From Lachnospiraceae bacterium (GTDB taxonomy: Bacteria; Bacillota; Clostridia; Lachnospirales; Lachnospiraceae), in the NCBI GenBank assembly GCA_015057615.1, contig SVEA01000111.1:1-40319 (forward strand): a DNA stretch of 40,319 bases, in the 5' to 3' direction. Made by a program: the position numbers and the translations under genes. Numbering within the stretch: the first letter of the stretch is position 1; every line of letters starts with the position of its first letter. Shown piece after piece: positions 23,718-33,065 of this stretch. The notes under the pieces were generated by a model, which saw only the letters and a program-made list of their open reading frames with translations, searched no databases and was not told where the DNA came from.

Positions 23718-25347
23718 CACCAAGGGAAATCAGCCTGCCGTTCTTTCTGTGGAACAGCATAATTCCCTTACTCTCAAAATCCAGCTTTACGGTCTGTCCA
23801 ATTTCATACAGGACATCCCCGAATACAACGCCGGTGAACAAATAGTTTCCGATCCGAACCTTAAGCGTAGTCTCCATACCAGCGGGCATCGCACTGTAGA
23901 CTTCTCCACTTAGGGAGCCCTGCGGGCTGATCTTGATAAATTCCGGCCGTACTCCAAGGACAAAATCGTTATCGGTAATCGCCTGCTCATGATCCGGAAT
24001 CTCACTTTCCTCCACCCTCGCAATGCGATACCTAAAGCGGCTGTCTTTGTTTCCTTTTTCTACACTCTTCTTTTGCTTTTGCCGGTCAAACTCTTTCTGC
24101 CGCCTTGCCTCATCCTCCTGATTCTCCGCTTTTATCCAATCGGCAAGGCGAAGTGCTTCATTTGGTTGAAAGCTTACCTTGATCTGATCCAGTATCGTAA
24201 GATCCATGCTGCCGTCCGCTGTCTGCTCTCCCTTTGCCTCAATGAAATTGATCGCCGGGTTTCCGACGAAATCCGCAATAAATAGATTGTTTGGCATGCG
24301 ATATACATCGAGAGGCTTATCATACTGCTGCAGAACCCCATTATCAATCAGACATATCTTCGTTGCCAGTGTCATAGCCTCCATCTGATCATGGGTAACA
24401 TAGACAAAGGTACTTCCGGTATCGATATGAAGCCTTTGAAGCTCGGAACGCATCTCTAGACGCAGCTTGGCATCCAAGTTGGAAAGAGGCTCATCCATAA
24501 AGAGAACCGAGGGTTCCGGAGCTAATGTTCTCGCAATCGCAACACGCTGCTGCTGCCCGCCGGACAACTCCGAAGGATAACGATCCATAAACATACCGAT
24601 CTTCACAATTCTGGATACTCTGCGTACCGCCAGATCAATCTCTTCCTTGTTCATTTTGCGAACTGATTTTTGTACTTTTTTATTCTTAATCACTTCAAAT
24701 TTTTCATTCAGCTCACAGCCGGAAGCCTTCTGTTTGTTGATCCCGCTTTTGATCTCCTTATCCAGCTTTGCACGAAGCTGTGCTGCCTTTTCTTCTGCAT
24801 TATCGGATTCCAACATATTATAACGAAGGATTTCCTTCGCAGTGCTCATCGAGATTTCATAGTAGTCGATCAAGCGAATCTGTGCCTTACTGGCATCCAA
24901 AGCCCCGAACTTATCCAGGCAGTCCTTCAGTATGGTAATTACTTCCGCCGGTTTATTTAATATGCTTCTTAAGGCTACCGCCCTCTTTATGTCAAAATCA
25001 ATTGTCGGCATTTCCTTCTTAATGTTTTTTAACCCGAAGGAAATGTTCTGATATACGGTCATGTTCGGCCACAGCGCATAGTTCTGAAAGAGAAATCCCA
25101 CATTTCTTCGGTTCGCAGGAATATTGATTCCCATCTCACTATCGTAAACCGTAACACCGCCGATTGTAATCTTACCACTTGTCGGTGTCTCCAATCCGGC
25201 AATCATTCGAAGAGTTGTCGTTTTCCCGCAGCCGGACGGACCAAGCAGGGTAACAAAAGCATTATCTTCTATTACAAGGTTGAGGTTATCTACTGCATAG
25301 AACTTCCCCCACCGTTTTGTTACATTTTCTAATACGATTTCTGGCAT
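23701..25347 (-). CDS. ferric/polyamine-type ABC transporter ATPase with large helical insertion
   Basis: A 548-residue FbpC/PotA-class ATPase; the usual length is about 350. Walker A GPSGCGKT is at 36-43, Q-loop Gln at 88, signature LSGGQQQR from 261, Walker B VLFMDEP 281-287 with D-loop SNLDAKLR, and H-loop VTHDQMEAM. The C-terminal TOBE-like region (LGVRPEFIKISPQGSLSG) binds regulators or substrate. Between the Q-loop and signature a charged, helical segment of about 115 residues (roughly 112-228) replaces the normal short linker. A second insertion, rich in Lys/Arg/Glu, splits the C-terminal region. The start at 25347 has GGAGGAAATT upstream. It is last in the transporter operon. Confidence 0.9.
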   Translation of the reverse strand: MPEIVLENVTKRWGKFYAVDNLNLVIEDNAFVTLLGPSGCGKTTTLRMIAGLETPTSGKITIGGVTVYDSEMGINIPANRRNVGFLFQNYALWPNMTVYQNISFGLKNIKKEMPTIDFDIKRAVALRSILNKPAEVITILKDCLDKFGALDASKAQIRLIDYYEISMSTAKEILRYNMLESDNAEEKAAQLRAKLDKEIKSGINKQKASGCELNEKFEVIKNKKVQKSVRKMNKEEIDLAVRRVSRIVKIGMFMDRYPSELSGGQQQRVAIARTLAPEPSVLFMDEPLSNLDAKLRLEMRSELQRLHIDTGSTFVYVTHDQMEAMTLATKICLIDNGVLQQYDKPLDVYRMPNNLFIADFVGNPAINFIEAKGEQTADGSMDLTILDQIKVSFQPNEALRLADWIKAENQEDEARRQKEFDRQKQKKSVEKGNKDSRFRYRIARVEESEIPDHEQAITDNDFVLGVRPEFIKISPQGSLSGEVYSAMPAGMETTLKVRIGNYLFTGVVFGDVLYEIGQTVKLDFESKGIMLFHRKNGRLISLGAIKTY

Positions 25348-25348
25348 A

Positions 25349-27175
25349 TTAATTTCCTCCAATTCCCTTATCCAGGCTTGCACCTGTCACCTTATTCACA
25401 ACTCCGTTACATATAATAATAAACACAATCAAGATCAGATTGATACCGCTGGAAAATGCATACAGACCCATTTCATCAAAATAATCCAGTAAGGTCGTAA
25501 CCAGCTTGTTCTGGGAGCATAAAAGCATGAACAGGGTCAATTCTCTCAGACAAGTCATAAATGGTAATAAATAACCACTGAGAATGGATGATTTCTGTAT
25601 CGGAATGATGATTCGAAACATCCGTTTAAACCATGGAATGTTCTGAATGATTGCTGCCTCTTCAATCTCACCGCTGAGCTGCAGCATCGAGTTTAACGCG
25701 CTTCGGCTGGCAAAAGGGATATATTTTACCGTACCTGCCAGGATCACCAGAAGGTAGGTGTTATAGATTCCTAAGGCGGATCCGAAAATAAAGAAAGATA
25801 CGCCGACTGCAAGGGATGGGATCAGATAGGGCAGAAATGCGATTGCATTTACATAGCCTGCCGCCCTGCTTTTTCTATTTTTGCTGACACTGTAGCCCAC
25901 TAAGGTACCAAGGGTTCCGGCTACCAGCGAGCAGACAACGGCTACAAATAAGGTTCCTTTAAACGCATTCCAGATCGTTGAGTTGTACAGGATACCCAGC
26001 TGTCCATACATTCCGCTCTCCGTAATGTTCTCTGAGGTTATCCACCATTTCAGTGTCAGATTGCTGAAATTTCCTGTGGTAAGGAAGCTGTAATCTCCCG
26101 GATTTGGCAGGAAGGTCTCCAAAGCGAAGGAGATGATCGGATAGATACTGGTAAAGGTCGTCAGGATAATAAAGATCACTGCAATCAGGTACCTTCCTGT
26201 TTTTCCTAAATTCACCTTGCTGGTCTGACCTGATTTACCCGTTACCGTCGTATAGCTTTTACGGCCGCTGGTTGTTGCCTGATTCATCAAAAGAATCGCC
26301 ACGCCGAACACCATCATGATAATCGCAAGAATACTTGCCTGCCCTGCCCGGTTCACGTTCATACCGACATATTTGGTCGATAGGGTCACCAGATTCAGAT
26401 AATGCGGTACCGGATAGCTTCCCATTGCACTTCCGAATACCAGAAGGATGGTCGACAGGATCGCCGGCGTCACCATGGGAAGTGTAATTCTTCCAAAGAT
26501 CTTCCACTTTGATGTGTTAAGGATAACAGCTGCCTCCTCCAGATTGGCATCCATATTGCGGAAGATACCGCCGATCATGATATAGGCAAACGGTGCATAG
26601 TGAAGTGCCAGCACCACGGAGCATGGAAAGAGTCCCTTGCACCACCAGGCGGGCATGTTGATATTAAACAGTGACGCCAGAATCCCATCGGAGCCTCCGG
26701 TTACTGCATGACTGTTAAATAAATTCTGCCATACCACCGCCAGAGTCCACTGCGGCATGATGTATGGAAAAATAAAAATAGAACTGAGATATTTCTTAAA
26801 TTTCATATTGGTTCTTGTAACAAGATAAGCAAAAACTCCTCCGAAAAGGATTGCGCCCAGACAGGTGAACACCGCTAGAAACAGCGTGTTTCTAAGAGGC
26901 CTCCATACATTTTCCCTGCTCAGGGTCCCGGTAAAAAGATCGATCCAGTTCATCAGGGTATATCCGGAGGTTTTACCGCTCAGATGAGCATCAATCGAAC
27001 CAACATGGATGGAAAAGGTATCCGCGAAGATGGAAATGATCGGCGCAATCGTCGTCACAGAAAGAACAATTCCAAGAACAACCAAAATCACATTCTGCGG
27101 CTTGGAAAAGAAAGTCTTTAACCTATTCAGGAACCTTCTCCTATTACACGGTTTATACATTGTTGTTTGTTCCAT
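25349..27175 (-). CDS. ferric/polyamine-type ABC transporter permease (two fused units)
   Basis: A 608-residue FbpB-type permease with two homologous six-helix units. EAA loops are visible in each half: LEEAAVILNTSKWKIFGRITLPMV (about 215-238) and IEEAAIIQNIPWFKRMFRIIIPI (about 515-537). It forms the pathway for the substrate delivered by the lipoprotein encoded upstream. Its stop is only one base from the start of the ATPase, showing tight coupling. The ATG follows an L leader. AAAGG is 14 bases upstream, so the initiation signal is unusual. Confidence 0.92.
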   Translation of the reverse strand: MEQTTMYKPCNRRRFLNRLKTFFSKPQNVILVVLGIVLSVTTIAPIISIFADTFSIHVGSIDAHLSGKTSGYTLMNWIDLFTGTLSRENVWRPLRNTLFLAVFTCLGAILFGGVFAYLVTRTNMKFKKYLSSIFIFPYIMPQWTLAVVWQNLFNSHAVTGGSDGILASLFNINMPAWWCKGLFPCSVVLALHYAPFAYIMIGGIFRNMDANLEEAAVILNTSKWKIFGRITLPMVTPAILSTILLVFGSAMGSYPVPHYLNLVTLSTKYVGMNVNRAGQASILAIIMMVFGVAILLMNQATTSGRKSYTTVTGKSGQTSKVNLGKTGRYLIAVIFIILTTFTSIYPIISFALETFLPNPGDYSFLTTGNFSNLTLKWWITSENITESGMYGQLGILYNSTIWNAFKGTLFVAVVCSLVAGTLGTLVGYSVSKNRKSRAAGYVNAIAFLPYLIPSLAVGVSFFIFGSALGIYNTYLLVILAGTVKYIPFASRSALNSMLQLSGEIEEAAIIQNIPWFKRMFRIIIPIQKSSILSGYLLPFMTCLRELTLFMLLCSQNKLVTTLLDYFDEMGLYAFSSGINLILIVFIIICNGVVNKVTGASLDKGIGGN

Positions 27176-27240
27176 AATAATAACTATGCCCTTTCTTAAC
27201 TACCTGCAAACTTTGTGCCGCAGGCGTGGTATTTGCAAAG
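27176..27240 (-). promoter_or_regulatory. L leader, copy A (upstream of the ferric-type permease)
   Basis: Minus strand: TTTGCAAATACCA, a CCTGCG...TGCAGG stem (one G-U pair where copy B has G-C), GTAGTTAAGAAAGGG, then ATG. It is nearly identical to copy B although the downstream genes are unrelated in sequence. The palindrome seen in copies B and C is missing. Confidence 0.7.
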
Positions 27241-27253
27241 TATAAATTCTGAA

Positions 27254-27323
27254 GAATAGTGCTATTGCTATTCTTTCTAAGTCTTGTATTTAACAAGACT
27301 TTAGGCTCGCAGTTTTTTGCGAG
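27254..27323 (-). promoter_or_regulatory. three consecutive hairpins upstream of the permease gene
   Basis: GAATAG/CTATTC (27254-27273), AAGTCTTG/CAAGACTT (27279-27301) and CTCGCA/TGCGAG (27306-27323) follow one another directly, then the L leader. The first on the transcript (CTCGCA/TGCGAG) has an A-rich loop. They lie in the 288-base gap between binding-protein and permease genes, where expression differences between the two are commonly set. Confidence 0.6.
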
Positions 27324-27401
27324 ACTATTCACACTAACCTCTCTTTATAATACTATTTTGGGTAATTGTGAAGCTCGCAATCACTTCAATTTCTTTCTTT
27401 G

Positions 27402-27430
27402 AAAAGGGGCGCTTAGATAACGCCCCTTTT
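27402..27430. terminator. bidirectional-type terminator after the binding-protein gene
   Basis: AAAAGGGGCG (27402-27411) pairs perfectly with CGCCCCTTTT (27421-27430). It lies about 35 bases after the stop codon at 27464. The U-run on the minus strand is the stem's own TTTT, so it may be leaky, allowing lower expression of the permease and ATPase. Confidence 0.75.
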
Positions 27431-27463
27431 CTGTTTTAAAACGGATGAAGAATCCCATTCGTC

Positions 27464-28801
27464 CTATTTATTTGCTGCCTCTTTATTACCGATAATGACA
27501 TCGATCCAGTCGCTCATATTGAAGGAAACATCCGCACAATACTTTGGATCTTCTACAACCAGCTGTCCACCGTCCTTGCCTACCCACCAGTCAAAGCCTC
27601 GGTCGTTCTTCGCCGGGTAGGTATCTACACCATCCACATAGCCATCCTTGGAATGGTCCTGGTTGATCGTCGGGTTCGCACTATAGCCGCCCATGTCCTT
27701 GCCCCATGCATAGAAGCCATCCTCGGTGGTAACCATGTAAGCGATGAAGGCACATGCAGTCCATGGCAGCGGAGAGGTCTTTACTAGTTGCAAATAATGC
27801 CGGTATGCATAGCCGCCAATTCCCACATAATCATCCTGATATGCAGCTACTGTAACATTATTCACGGAAATGGTTCCCGATTCCTCTACGGAACGAAGCT
27901 TGGAATATACAAGAAGTCCGCTTTCGCCAACCGCTGAGGTAGAAACAAGCTCATTACAGATCGGGCCGTCGTCCGTCTGCTCATTATATTGCTTGCACCA
28001 TAATTTAATCCATGCCAAAGCATATTTTACATTCTCACCGGACAAGCCAAGACCCTCGGCATCCTTTGCTGCCTCTTCGATTACAGGCTGGAAATAAGCT
28101 TGCTTTGTGCTATCCAAAGCATCAAATGCCTCCTTTAAATAGGTTGCATACTCATCCTTCGTAAGCATATATAAGAAGTTCTTACCTACCGGCTCGGAGT
28201 CAACTCCCATAAAGAGCGGGCTTGCGTCTTTATCGACAAAGTCCCAGCAGTTCTTATAGGTTTTATCTCCCAGATTATTGAACAGAAATACCTTGTTCAG
28301 GGTTTGAAGTGTCAACGGATTGCCGGTGTCTTCTGCATTAACCCCTTCTGCCTCCGCCCATTCCTTTGGTATAAAATTAAGAAGATTGCCCGTATCAAGC
28401 ATTTTACTCTGAATTTGATTACCGTCCTGAATTAAGGTCATAGAGTAATTATGACTTGCACTCATAATATCTGCATTTAATAAAGTAAAGATAGAATTAC
28501 TTTTCGGCTGTGACCATTCAATGGTACCGTTATAGGAAGAATCAATTTTCTTTAATTCTTCAATAAATCCTGTTGCTGCGGTTGCTCCCCGGCTCGAATT
28601 ACCGATGCCATACATTATCTTTCCGTTGGATTCTTCAATTGCTTTTTGATAGAGCTCTTGAAGTGTCATTTTCTCTGCCTGCTCAATTACTTTTGCTGTT
28701 TCGCTTTTTTCCTGCGGCTTCTTTGATTGAGACGTTCCGCACCCGATTAGCATAGTTCCAATTAAAGTAATGGTTAGTATAATTGCTACAAGCTTTTTCA
28801 T
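27464..28801 (-). CDS. extracellular solute-binding lipoprotein of the ferric-type transporter
   Basis: A 445-residue binding protein. The signal peptide ends in the lipobox GTMLIGC (Cys about 21). The mature part has the bilobed family-1/6 pattern: KIMYGIGNSSRGATAATGFIEEL, a middle LMSASHNYSMTLIQDGNQIQSKML, and a C-terminal WTACAFIAYMVTTEDGFYAWGKDMGGYSANP. The ligand is not obvious; iron, polyamines or organophosphates fit the transporter class. The ATG at 28801 has GGAGG 6 bases upstream. It heads the operon with the permease and ATPase, after the R29 element. Confidence 0.85.
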   Translation of the reverse strand: MKKLVAIILTITLIGTMLIGCGTSQSKKPQEKSETAKVIEQAEKMTLQELYQKAIEESNGKIMYGIGNSSRGATAATGFIEELKKIDSSYNGTIEWSQPKSNSIFTLLNADIMSASHNYSMTLIQDGNQIQSKMLDTGNLLNFIPKEWAEAEGVNAEDTGNPLTLQTLNKVFLFNNLGDKTYKNCWDFVDKDASPLFMGVDSEPVGKNFLYMLTKDEYATYLKEAFDALDSTKQAYFQPVIEEAAKDAEGLGLSGENVKYALAWIKLWCKQYNEQTDDGPICNELVSTSAVGESGLLVYSKLRSVEESGTISVNNVTVAAYQDDYVGIGGYAYRHYLQLVKTSPLPWTACAFIAYMVTTEDGFYAWGKDMGGYSANPTINQDHSKDGYVDGVDTYPAKNDRGFDWWVGKDGGQLVVEDPKYCADVSFNMSDWIDVIIGNKEAANK

Positions 28802-28985
28802 AATCTTCCTCCATATCATTATTGATTATTTGAAGTCATACAACAGTAGCTGCAAATATTGTATGTTTCATATATAAATAATAGATAAAATCCAGATTTA
28901 TTTATACCTCTTTTTATGCACAATTATCTTGATATTTGAACCATTTCTTAATTTCTTGTTTTCTTTTGTTTCATCAATGCTATTT

Positions 28986-29282
28986 ATGATATGATTAGCC
29001 GCAAAAACCTTCTTAACAAATCGTCTTAATTAATTGCACAAATCAAGGTAAAATTCAAGTAATAGGAATTTTAATTCACAACTGTTTGAAGTCGTTGGCA
29101 CTTAGACCATGTATTTTGTGGTCTTATGTACCACTACGTACTTCAATCCAAGTACTGCGTTTTTTGCAGTACTTTGGGAGCAATGTGTTGCGAATAAAAT
29201 TTTTTCATATTCCGTGTCAACACATATATTATGCAAATTGACGAAGTCGAATTTATAAATTGGCTTTTGTCGTTCATATCAT
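28986..29282. repeat. R-type long palindromic element, copy R29
   Basis: A 297-base element. Outer stem ATGATATGA/TCATATCAT, then a GCAAAAACC strand opposite GGCTTTTGTC, then the box TTAACAAATCGTC, then an inner strand AAGTAATAGGAATTTTAATTC against a complementary block near 29175-29210. The tip has GTACTTCAATCCAAGTAC hairpins. The outer stem sequence differs completely from R22 and R33 but pairs within the copy. It ends 8 bases before the stop of the response-regulator gene. Confidence 0.75.
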
Positions 29283-29289
29283 GATATGG

Positions 29290-30069
29290 TCAAGTTGTTG
29301 ATCCCTTCTGCTTAATAAATTCTGTCGGCGAGGTATTGGTATACCGCTTAAAAACGGTACAGAAATGTTTATAATCCGTAAAGCCTGTCCTGTCGGATAC
29401 CTGGTAGACCTTATAAATCCCTTCATCCAGCAGCTTAATCGCCTGTTGTATACGGTACTGATTTAGAAAATCCAGATAGGTAAGACCCGTTTCCTCCTTG
29501 AACTTCCGGCTCAGATAGCTGACACTGACCTCGATCTCCTCAGAAATGCTCTCCAGACTAAGCTTATCCGCATAGCGGCTCTTAAGAATCTCAATGGTCT
29601 TTCGAACATAGGGATTTTCATAACTTTCACTGCAGGAAAGCAGACCGATATTCATTCCCTGGTTATTCTGCTGGTAGAGCAGTTCCTTTTGGCTGTCCCG
29701 CTCAATCTTCTCATACAGCTTCCGCATGATCTTCTTCAGTGCCTCAACATCCACCGGCTTAAGCAGATAATCATATGCCTGCAATTCGATTGCCTGCCGT
29801 GCAAATTCAAATTCTGTATAGCTTGTTAAAATAATAGACTCAAACTTTACTTTCTCCCTTGCAAGACGTATCATCTCGATCCCATTGACCTTCGGCATCA
29901 TAATATCCGCAATCACTACATCCGGCTTCAATTCAATGATTTTCTCGATACCTTCTTCCCCATTTGCCGCTTCTCCCGCCATAATATAGCCGATACTCAG
30001 CCAATCAATGGTATATGCCAGCCCCTTGCGGATAATATCCTCATCCTCGGCAATTAAAACCTTTCGCAC
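29290..30069 (-). CDS. YesN-type response regulator (receiver plus AraC DNA-binding domain)
   Basis: A 259-residue regulator. The receiver domain has acidic EDEDIIRKG, phospho-acceptor Asp in PDVVIADIMMPKVNG (about 54) and Lys in YDYLLKPVD. The C-terminal AraC-type double helix-turn-helix includes SLESISEEIEVSVSYLSRKFKEETG and the second GFTDYKHFCTVFKRYTNTSP. It is expected to be activated by the kinase encoded upstream and to control the neighbouring ferric-type transporter. I choose the GTG at 30069 (GGAAGG 8 bases upstream). The longer ATG form would translate through the R30 palindrome. Confidence 0.92.
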   Translation of the reverse strand: MRKVLIAEDEDIIRKGLAYTIDWLSIGYIMAGEAANGEEGIEKIIELKPDVVIADIMMPKVNGIEMIRLAREKVKFESIILTSYTEFEFARQAIELQAYDYLLKPVDVEALKKIMRKLYEKIERDSQKELLYQQNNQGMNIGLLSCSESYENPYVRKTIEILKSRYADKLSLESISEEIEVSVSYLSRKFKEETGLTYLDFLNQYRIQQAIKLLDEGIYKVYQVSDRTGFTDYKHFCTVFKRYTNTSPTEFIKQKGSTT

Positions 30070-30115
30070 ATGAAACACCTTCCCCTTTATTTTTCGTGAA
30101 ATTTTTTGCAATCTT

Positions 30116-30177
30116 AAATTTGATTTTAGTGTTATAAGCCTCCTAACAAATCGTCTTTTGACACTCAAATCAAATTT
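30116..30177. repeat. R-type mini palindrome, copy R30
   Basis: Arms 30116-30138 and 30155-30177 pair at 20 of 23 positions. The 16-base loop is CCTCCTAACAAATCGT, carrying the family box. It is a minimal member: stem plus box, without the internal 200 bases. It lies directly upstream of the response-regulator start. Confidence 0.65.
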
Positions 30178-30266
30178 TTCGGCTAATGCAAAATCTCGGT
30201 AAAAACTTTCTAGATACTACGTTGTGCATACATAATTAACTAGCTAGAGCATTTTGCAATTAACTG

Positions 30267-31967
30267 CTAATCCCCTGCCGGTTCTTTTATATTAACCGGT
30301 AAGGTTAGAGTTACAATGGTTCCTTCTCCTTTTTTACTCGTTAAGCTGACGCCGTAATCCCCATGGTACATCAATTGTATTCTTCGGTTAATGTTGTAAA
30401 TCCCATGATGATTGCTTTTATTGACCGGCATCCTCAGGTTATCCCGGATCCTCTGCAAGACCTCGGCGTCCATACCGGCACCGTTATCCTTACAAATAAA
30501 GATTAGCTTTTCATTTTCCTCATAGCCCCGTATGGATACATGAAGGGTTTCTCCGTCGCCGTATCCGTATTTTACTGCATTTTCAATGAGGGACTGCATC
30601 ATCAGCTTTGGAATCCGGCACTGCTTTATCCGGTCTTCGATCGATATCTCATAGGTAAACCGCTTGTTAAACCGTATCTTTAGAATCGTAAGATAGCTCT
30701 TCGTAAATTCCATATCCTCTTCCACCGCAATCTCTTCGCTCGCATCACTGATGCTGTACCGAAGCAGGGAGGATAAGGCTACGATCATTTTGTCCGCTTC
30801 GTCGGAATCGATCTTTGCCATAAATCGGATATTGTCTAAGGTATTGAATAAAAAATGCGGATTAAACTGTGCCTCCAGCTGCTTTACCTGGGCAAATGCC
30901 ACATGCTCCACCAGCTCCTTGTTCTCCTTCAGGTACTTCTTAAGTCCGTCCACCATCACATTGTAAGCATCCCCGATCTGTTTAAACTCCACACTGCTGC
31001 TGATCGACAGATAGCAGTCCAAATTGCCCTGCTCCACCTGCTCAAAAGCGCCGGCAATCTTATCGATGTCCCGGGTACTCTTTTTTGCCACCTTACCGCT
31101 GATGAGATAGGTCATCAATATAATAGCGGCAAAGATAACCAAAACAAACAGTGCCATGATCATAAACATTCTGGACTGCAGCTCATGATCCGTAAAATTA
31201 TAGACATGAAGCATGCCATTCAATATCGAATTATGGGACAGGTAATACCAGCGATTCTGATACTGAATATATCCCTTTGTATTGGCAAGCTCCCGGTCAA
31301 AACGTCCCAGAGAATCCTGAAATACATAATTGTTCGTTAGATAAATCCAGCCCTTTCCATCGGTAATCATGGTCTGTGGGGTCACACGGGACAGCAGACG
31401 TTGAAATTCCTCCGCCGGTATCGTAGCAACCACATACCCAATCAGCTTCCCTTTCTCCTGTATTCCCTTTCCGATGCATAAGATCCGGTTCTCCCCAGAG
31501 GCAAGCTGAAGGGAAAGCTTCTGCGGTTCCTCCTGAATCTCATGAAGGATGCCCCAATCCGAGCAGGAAGTATCCAATACAAATTCCGGTACCAAGTCCG
31601 CATCGGGAAGCACTGACCGAAGCTTGGTATTTAAAATATACAGCTTGGCGGAATACCCTGTTTTTGAAGTGAGCTGATACATCGCTCTGCGGATTTCAAC
31701 CAGCCGGTCGGTGTGAATGCGTTTTGTAATTAAAGAAGCATCCCGGGATAACGTATCTATACGATAAGCATATTCCGTTACCGTTTGCTCGATCTGCTTG
31801 CTTATCTCTTCATTTGCATTGCGGTTGGATGTATAGACCGTATACTGCCAGATGCCAAAAAATAAGGTCAGGCATGCACAGGCAATTACAAAAACGGGAA
31901 TGATCGCATACCTGGTAAACATATGCCGGATATTGTCACTGAAAGTTTTAATCTTCTTTCTCTCCAT
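30267..31967 (-). CDS. YesM-type sensor histidine kinase
   Basis: A 566-residue membrane kinase. It has a membrane helix around 15-38, an extracellular sensor domain to about 270, a second helix (FMIMALFVLVIFAAIILMTYLI), a HAMP domain, and a His_kinase domain with the phospho-acceptor in QFNPHFLFNTLDNIRFM. The ATPase domain has N-box QSLIENAVKYGYG and G-box ICKDNGAGMD. The start at 31967 has GAGG 6 bases upstream. It lies between the binding protein and the response regulator, as part of one regulatory operon. Confidence 0.93.
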   Translation of the reverse strand: MERKKIKTFSDNIRHMFTRYAIIPVFVIACACLTLFFGIWQYTVYTSNRNANEEISKQIEQTVTEYAYRIDTLSRDASLITKRIHTDRLVEIRRAMYQLTSKTGYSAKLYILNTKLRSVLPDADLVPEFVLDTSCSDWGILHEIQEEPQKLSLQLASGENRILCIGKGIQEKGKLIGYVVATIPAEEFQRLLSRVTPQTMITDGKGWIYLTNNYVFQDSLGRFDRELANTKGYIQYQNRWYYLSHNSILNGMLHVYNFTDHELQSRMFMIMALFVLVIFAAIILMTYLISGKVAKKSTRDIDKIAGAFEQVEQGNLDCYLSISSSVEFKQIGDAYNVMVDGLKKYLKENKELVEHVAFAQVKQLEAQFNPHFLFNTLDNIRFMAKIDSDEADKMIVALSSLLRYSISDASEEIAVEEDMEFTKSYLTILKIRFNKRFTYEISIEDRIKQCRIPKLMMQSLIENAVKYGYGDGETLHVSIRGYEENEKLIFICKDNGAGMDAEVLQRIRDNLRMPVNKSNHHGIYNINRRIQLMYHGDYGVSLTSKKGEGTIVTLTLPVNIKEPAGD

Positions 31968-32018
31968 AGTCTTCCTCATTTCTGCGGGGTTTTATGCGCA
32001 TATGGGAATTTCCCCCTT

Positions 32019-33065
32019 CTAGTCCCCGTTACTGTCATAAAAGATTTTTTTAAAATTCGTAATCCATTCTTTCTTCTTCACATTAATTAGCTCCGCATCC
32101 GCATGGATAATCGTCATCTTCTCCTTCTGCTGCAGATACTCCGGAACCGCCACATCCACCCGCACCGACCGCCGGTTCAGCTTCGTTGTGAGCATCGTCT
32201 GCGCCTCATACCCGGTAACAAAGTCAATAAACTTCCGAGCATTCTCCCTATGGGCAGTATTTTTTACGATACAGACGCAATCCGGTGTAGAATTCACGCC
32301 TTCTTCCATATATACGATCTGTATATTGTCTCCGCCTGCCACCAGAGCGGCCGCCGCTTCTTCAAAAGTCAGTCCGACCACATATTCTCCATCTGCAACT
32401 CCCCGGTAAACCTCGGTTGAGCTTGTCAGAAGATTCCCGTCCAAATTCTCACAGAACTTCTTTACAAAATCCCAGCCTGCATCCAAATCCCCGTCTCCCA
32501 TTGCGTAGAGCATATTAATCAGGTGCTCATAGGCGGAGGAGGACACGCCGGGACTGCAAAAGGCGATCTTTCCTTTCAGCTTTTCATTAAGCAGATCCCC
32601 ATATCCCTTTATTGTGATATTTCCGATCAAATCCTTATTCACCATTAAAACACTTGGGACATCTGAGAATCTGGTAAATATCCCTTCGACATTTTTAAAT
32701 TCGTCCTGAATGGCGTCCTCATTTACGGAAGCATACTCTTCAAAAAGATAGCTCTGCGGCCGTAAGGTGGATAAGGATCCGCCCCAGAGAATATCTGCAT
32801 AGGGATTCTCCTGCTCCTGTTCCAGCCTTTCTACAATTTCACCGGTACCACCGTTAATAACGGTAACCCATATGCCCGTTCTTGACTCAAACTCCTTAAT
32901 TAAAGGACGTAAAAAATCGACCGGATGGGAGCTGTAGACAACCAGTTCCTCTCTCTCCTCCTCCGGGGTCTTCTCCTTCTGCTGTTCCTTCCACACCGAA
33001 GTTAAGCATAGAAGAAGCAGAAGCAAAAACAGTAATGCCGCAATCGTAATCTTATGTCTCATCAT
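32019..33065 (-). CDS. ferric-type periplasmic-binding-like protein, probable sensor partner
   Basis: A 348-residue AfuA/PgtC-like binding protein. It begins with a hydrophobic anchor (ITIAALLFLLLLLLCLTSVW) whose Cys is not in a good lipobox, so it may stay as a membrane-anchored protein. The binding fold shows ELVVYSSHPVDFLRPLIKEFESRTGI, NPYADILWGGS and GKIAFCSPGVSSSAYEHL. It precedes the kinase by about 50 bases and is far from the permease genes, which have their own lipoprotein. This makes a sensing role (ligand capture for the kinase, as for PgtC with PgtB) more likely than transport. The start is one of two adjacent ATGs at 33065/33062 after an L leader. Confidence 0.85.
   Translation of the reverse strand: MMRHKITIAALLFLLLLLLCLTSVWKEQQKEKTPEEEREELVVYSSHPVDFLRPLIKEFESRTGIWVTVINGGTGEIVERLEQEQENPYADILWGGSLSTLRPQSYLFEEYASVNEDAIQDEFKNVEGIFTRFSDVPSVLMVNKDLIGNITIKGYGDLLNEKLKGKIAFCSPGVSSSAYEHLINMLYAMGDGDLDAGWDFVKKFCENLDGNLLTSSTEVYRGVADGEYVVGLTFEEAAAALVAGGDNIQIVYMEEGVNSTPDCVCIVKNTAHRENARKFIDFVTGYEAQTMLTTKLNRRSVRVDVAVPEYLQQKEKMTIIHADAELINVKKKEWITNFKKIFYDSNGD

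Noticed and set aside
30070-30168. Longer N-terminus of the response regulator
   Set aside because: It would translate through the R30 palindrome and precedes the conserved receiver start; the GTG at 30069 has a good ribosome site.
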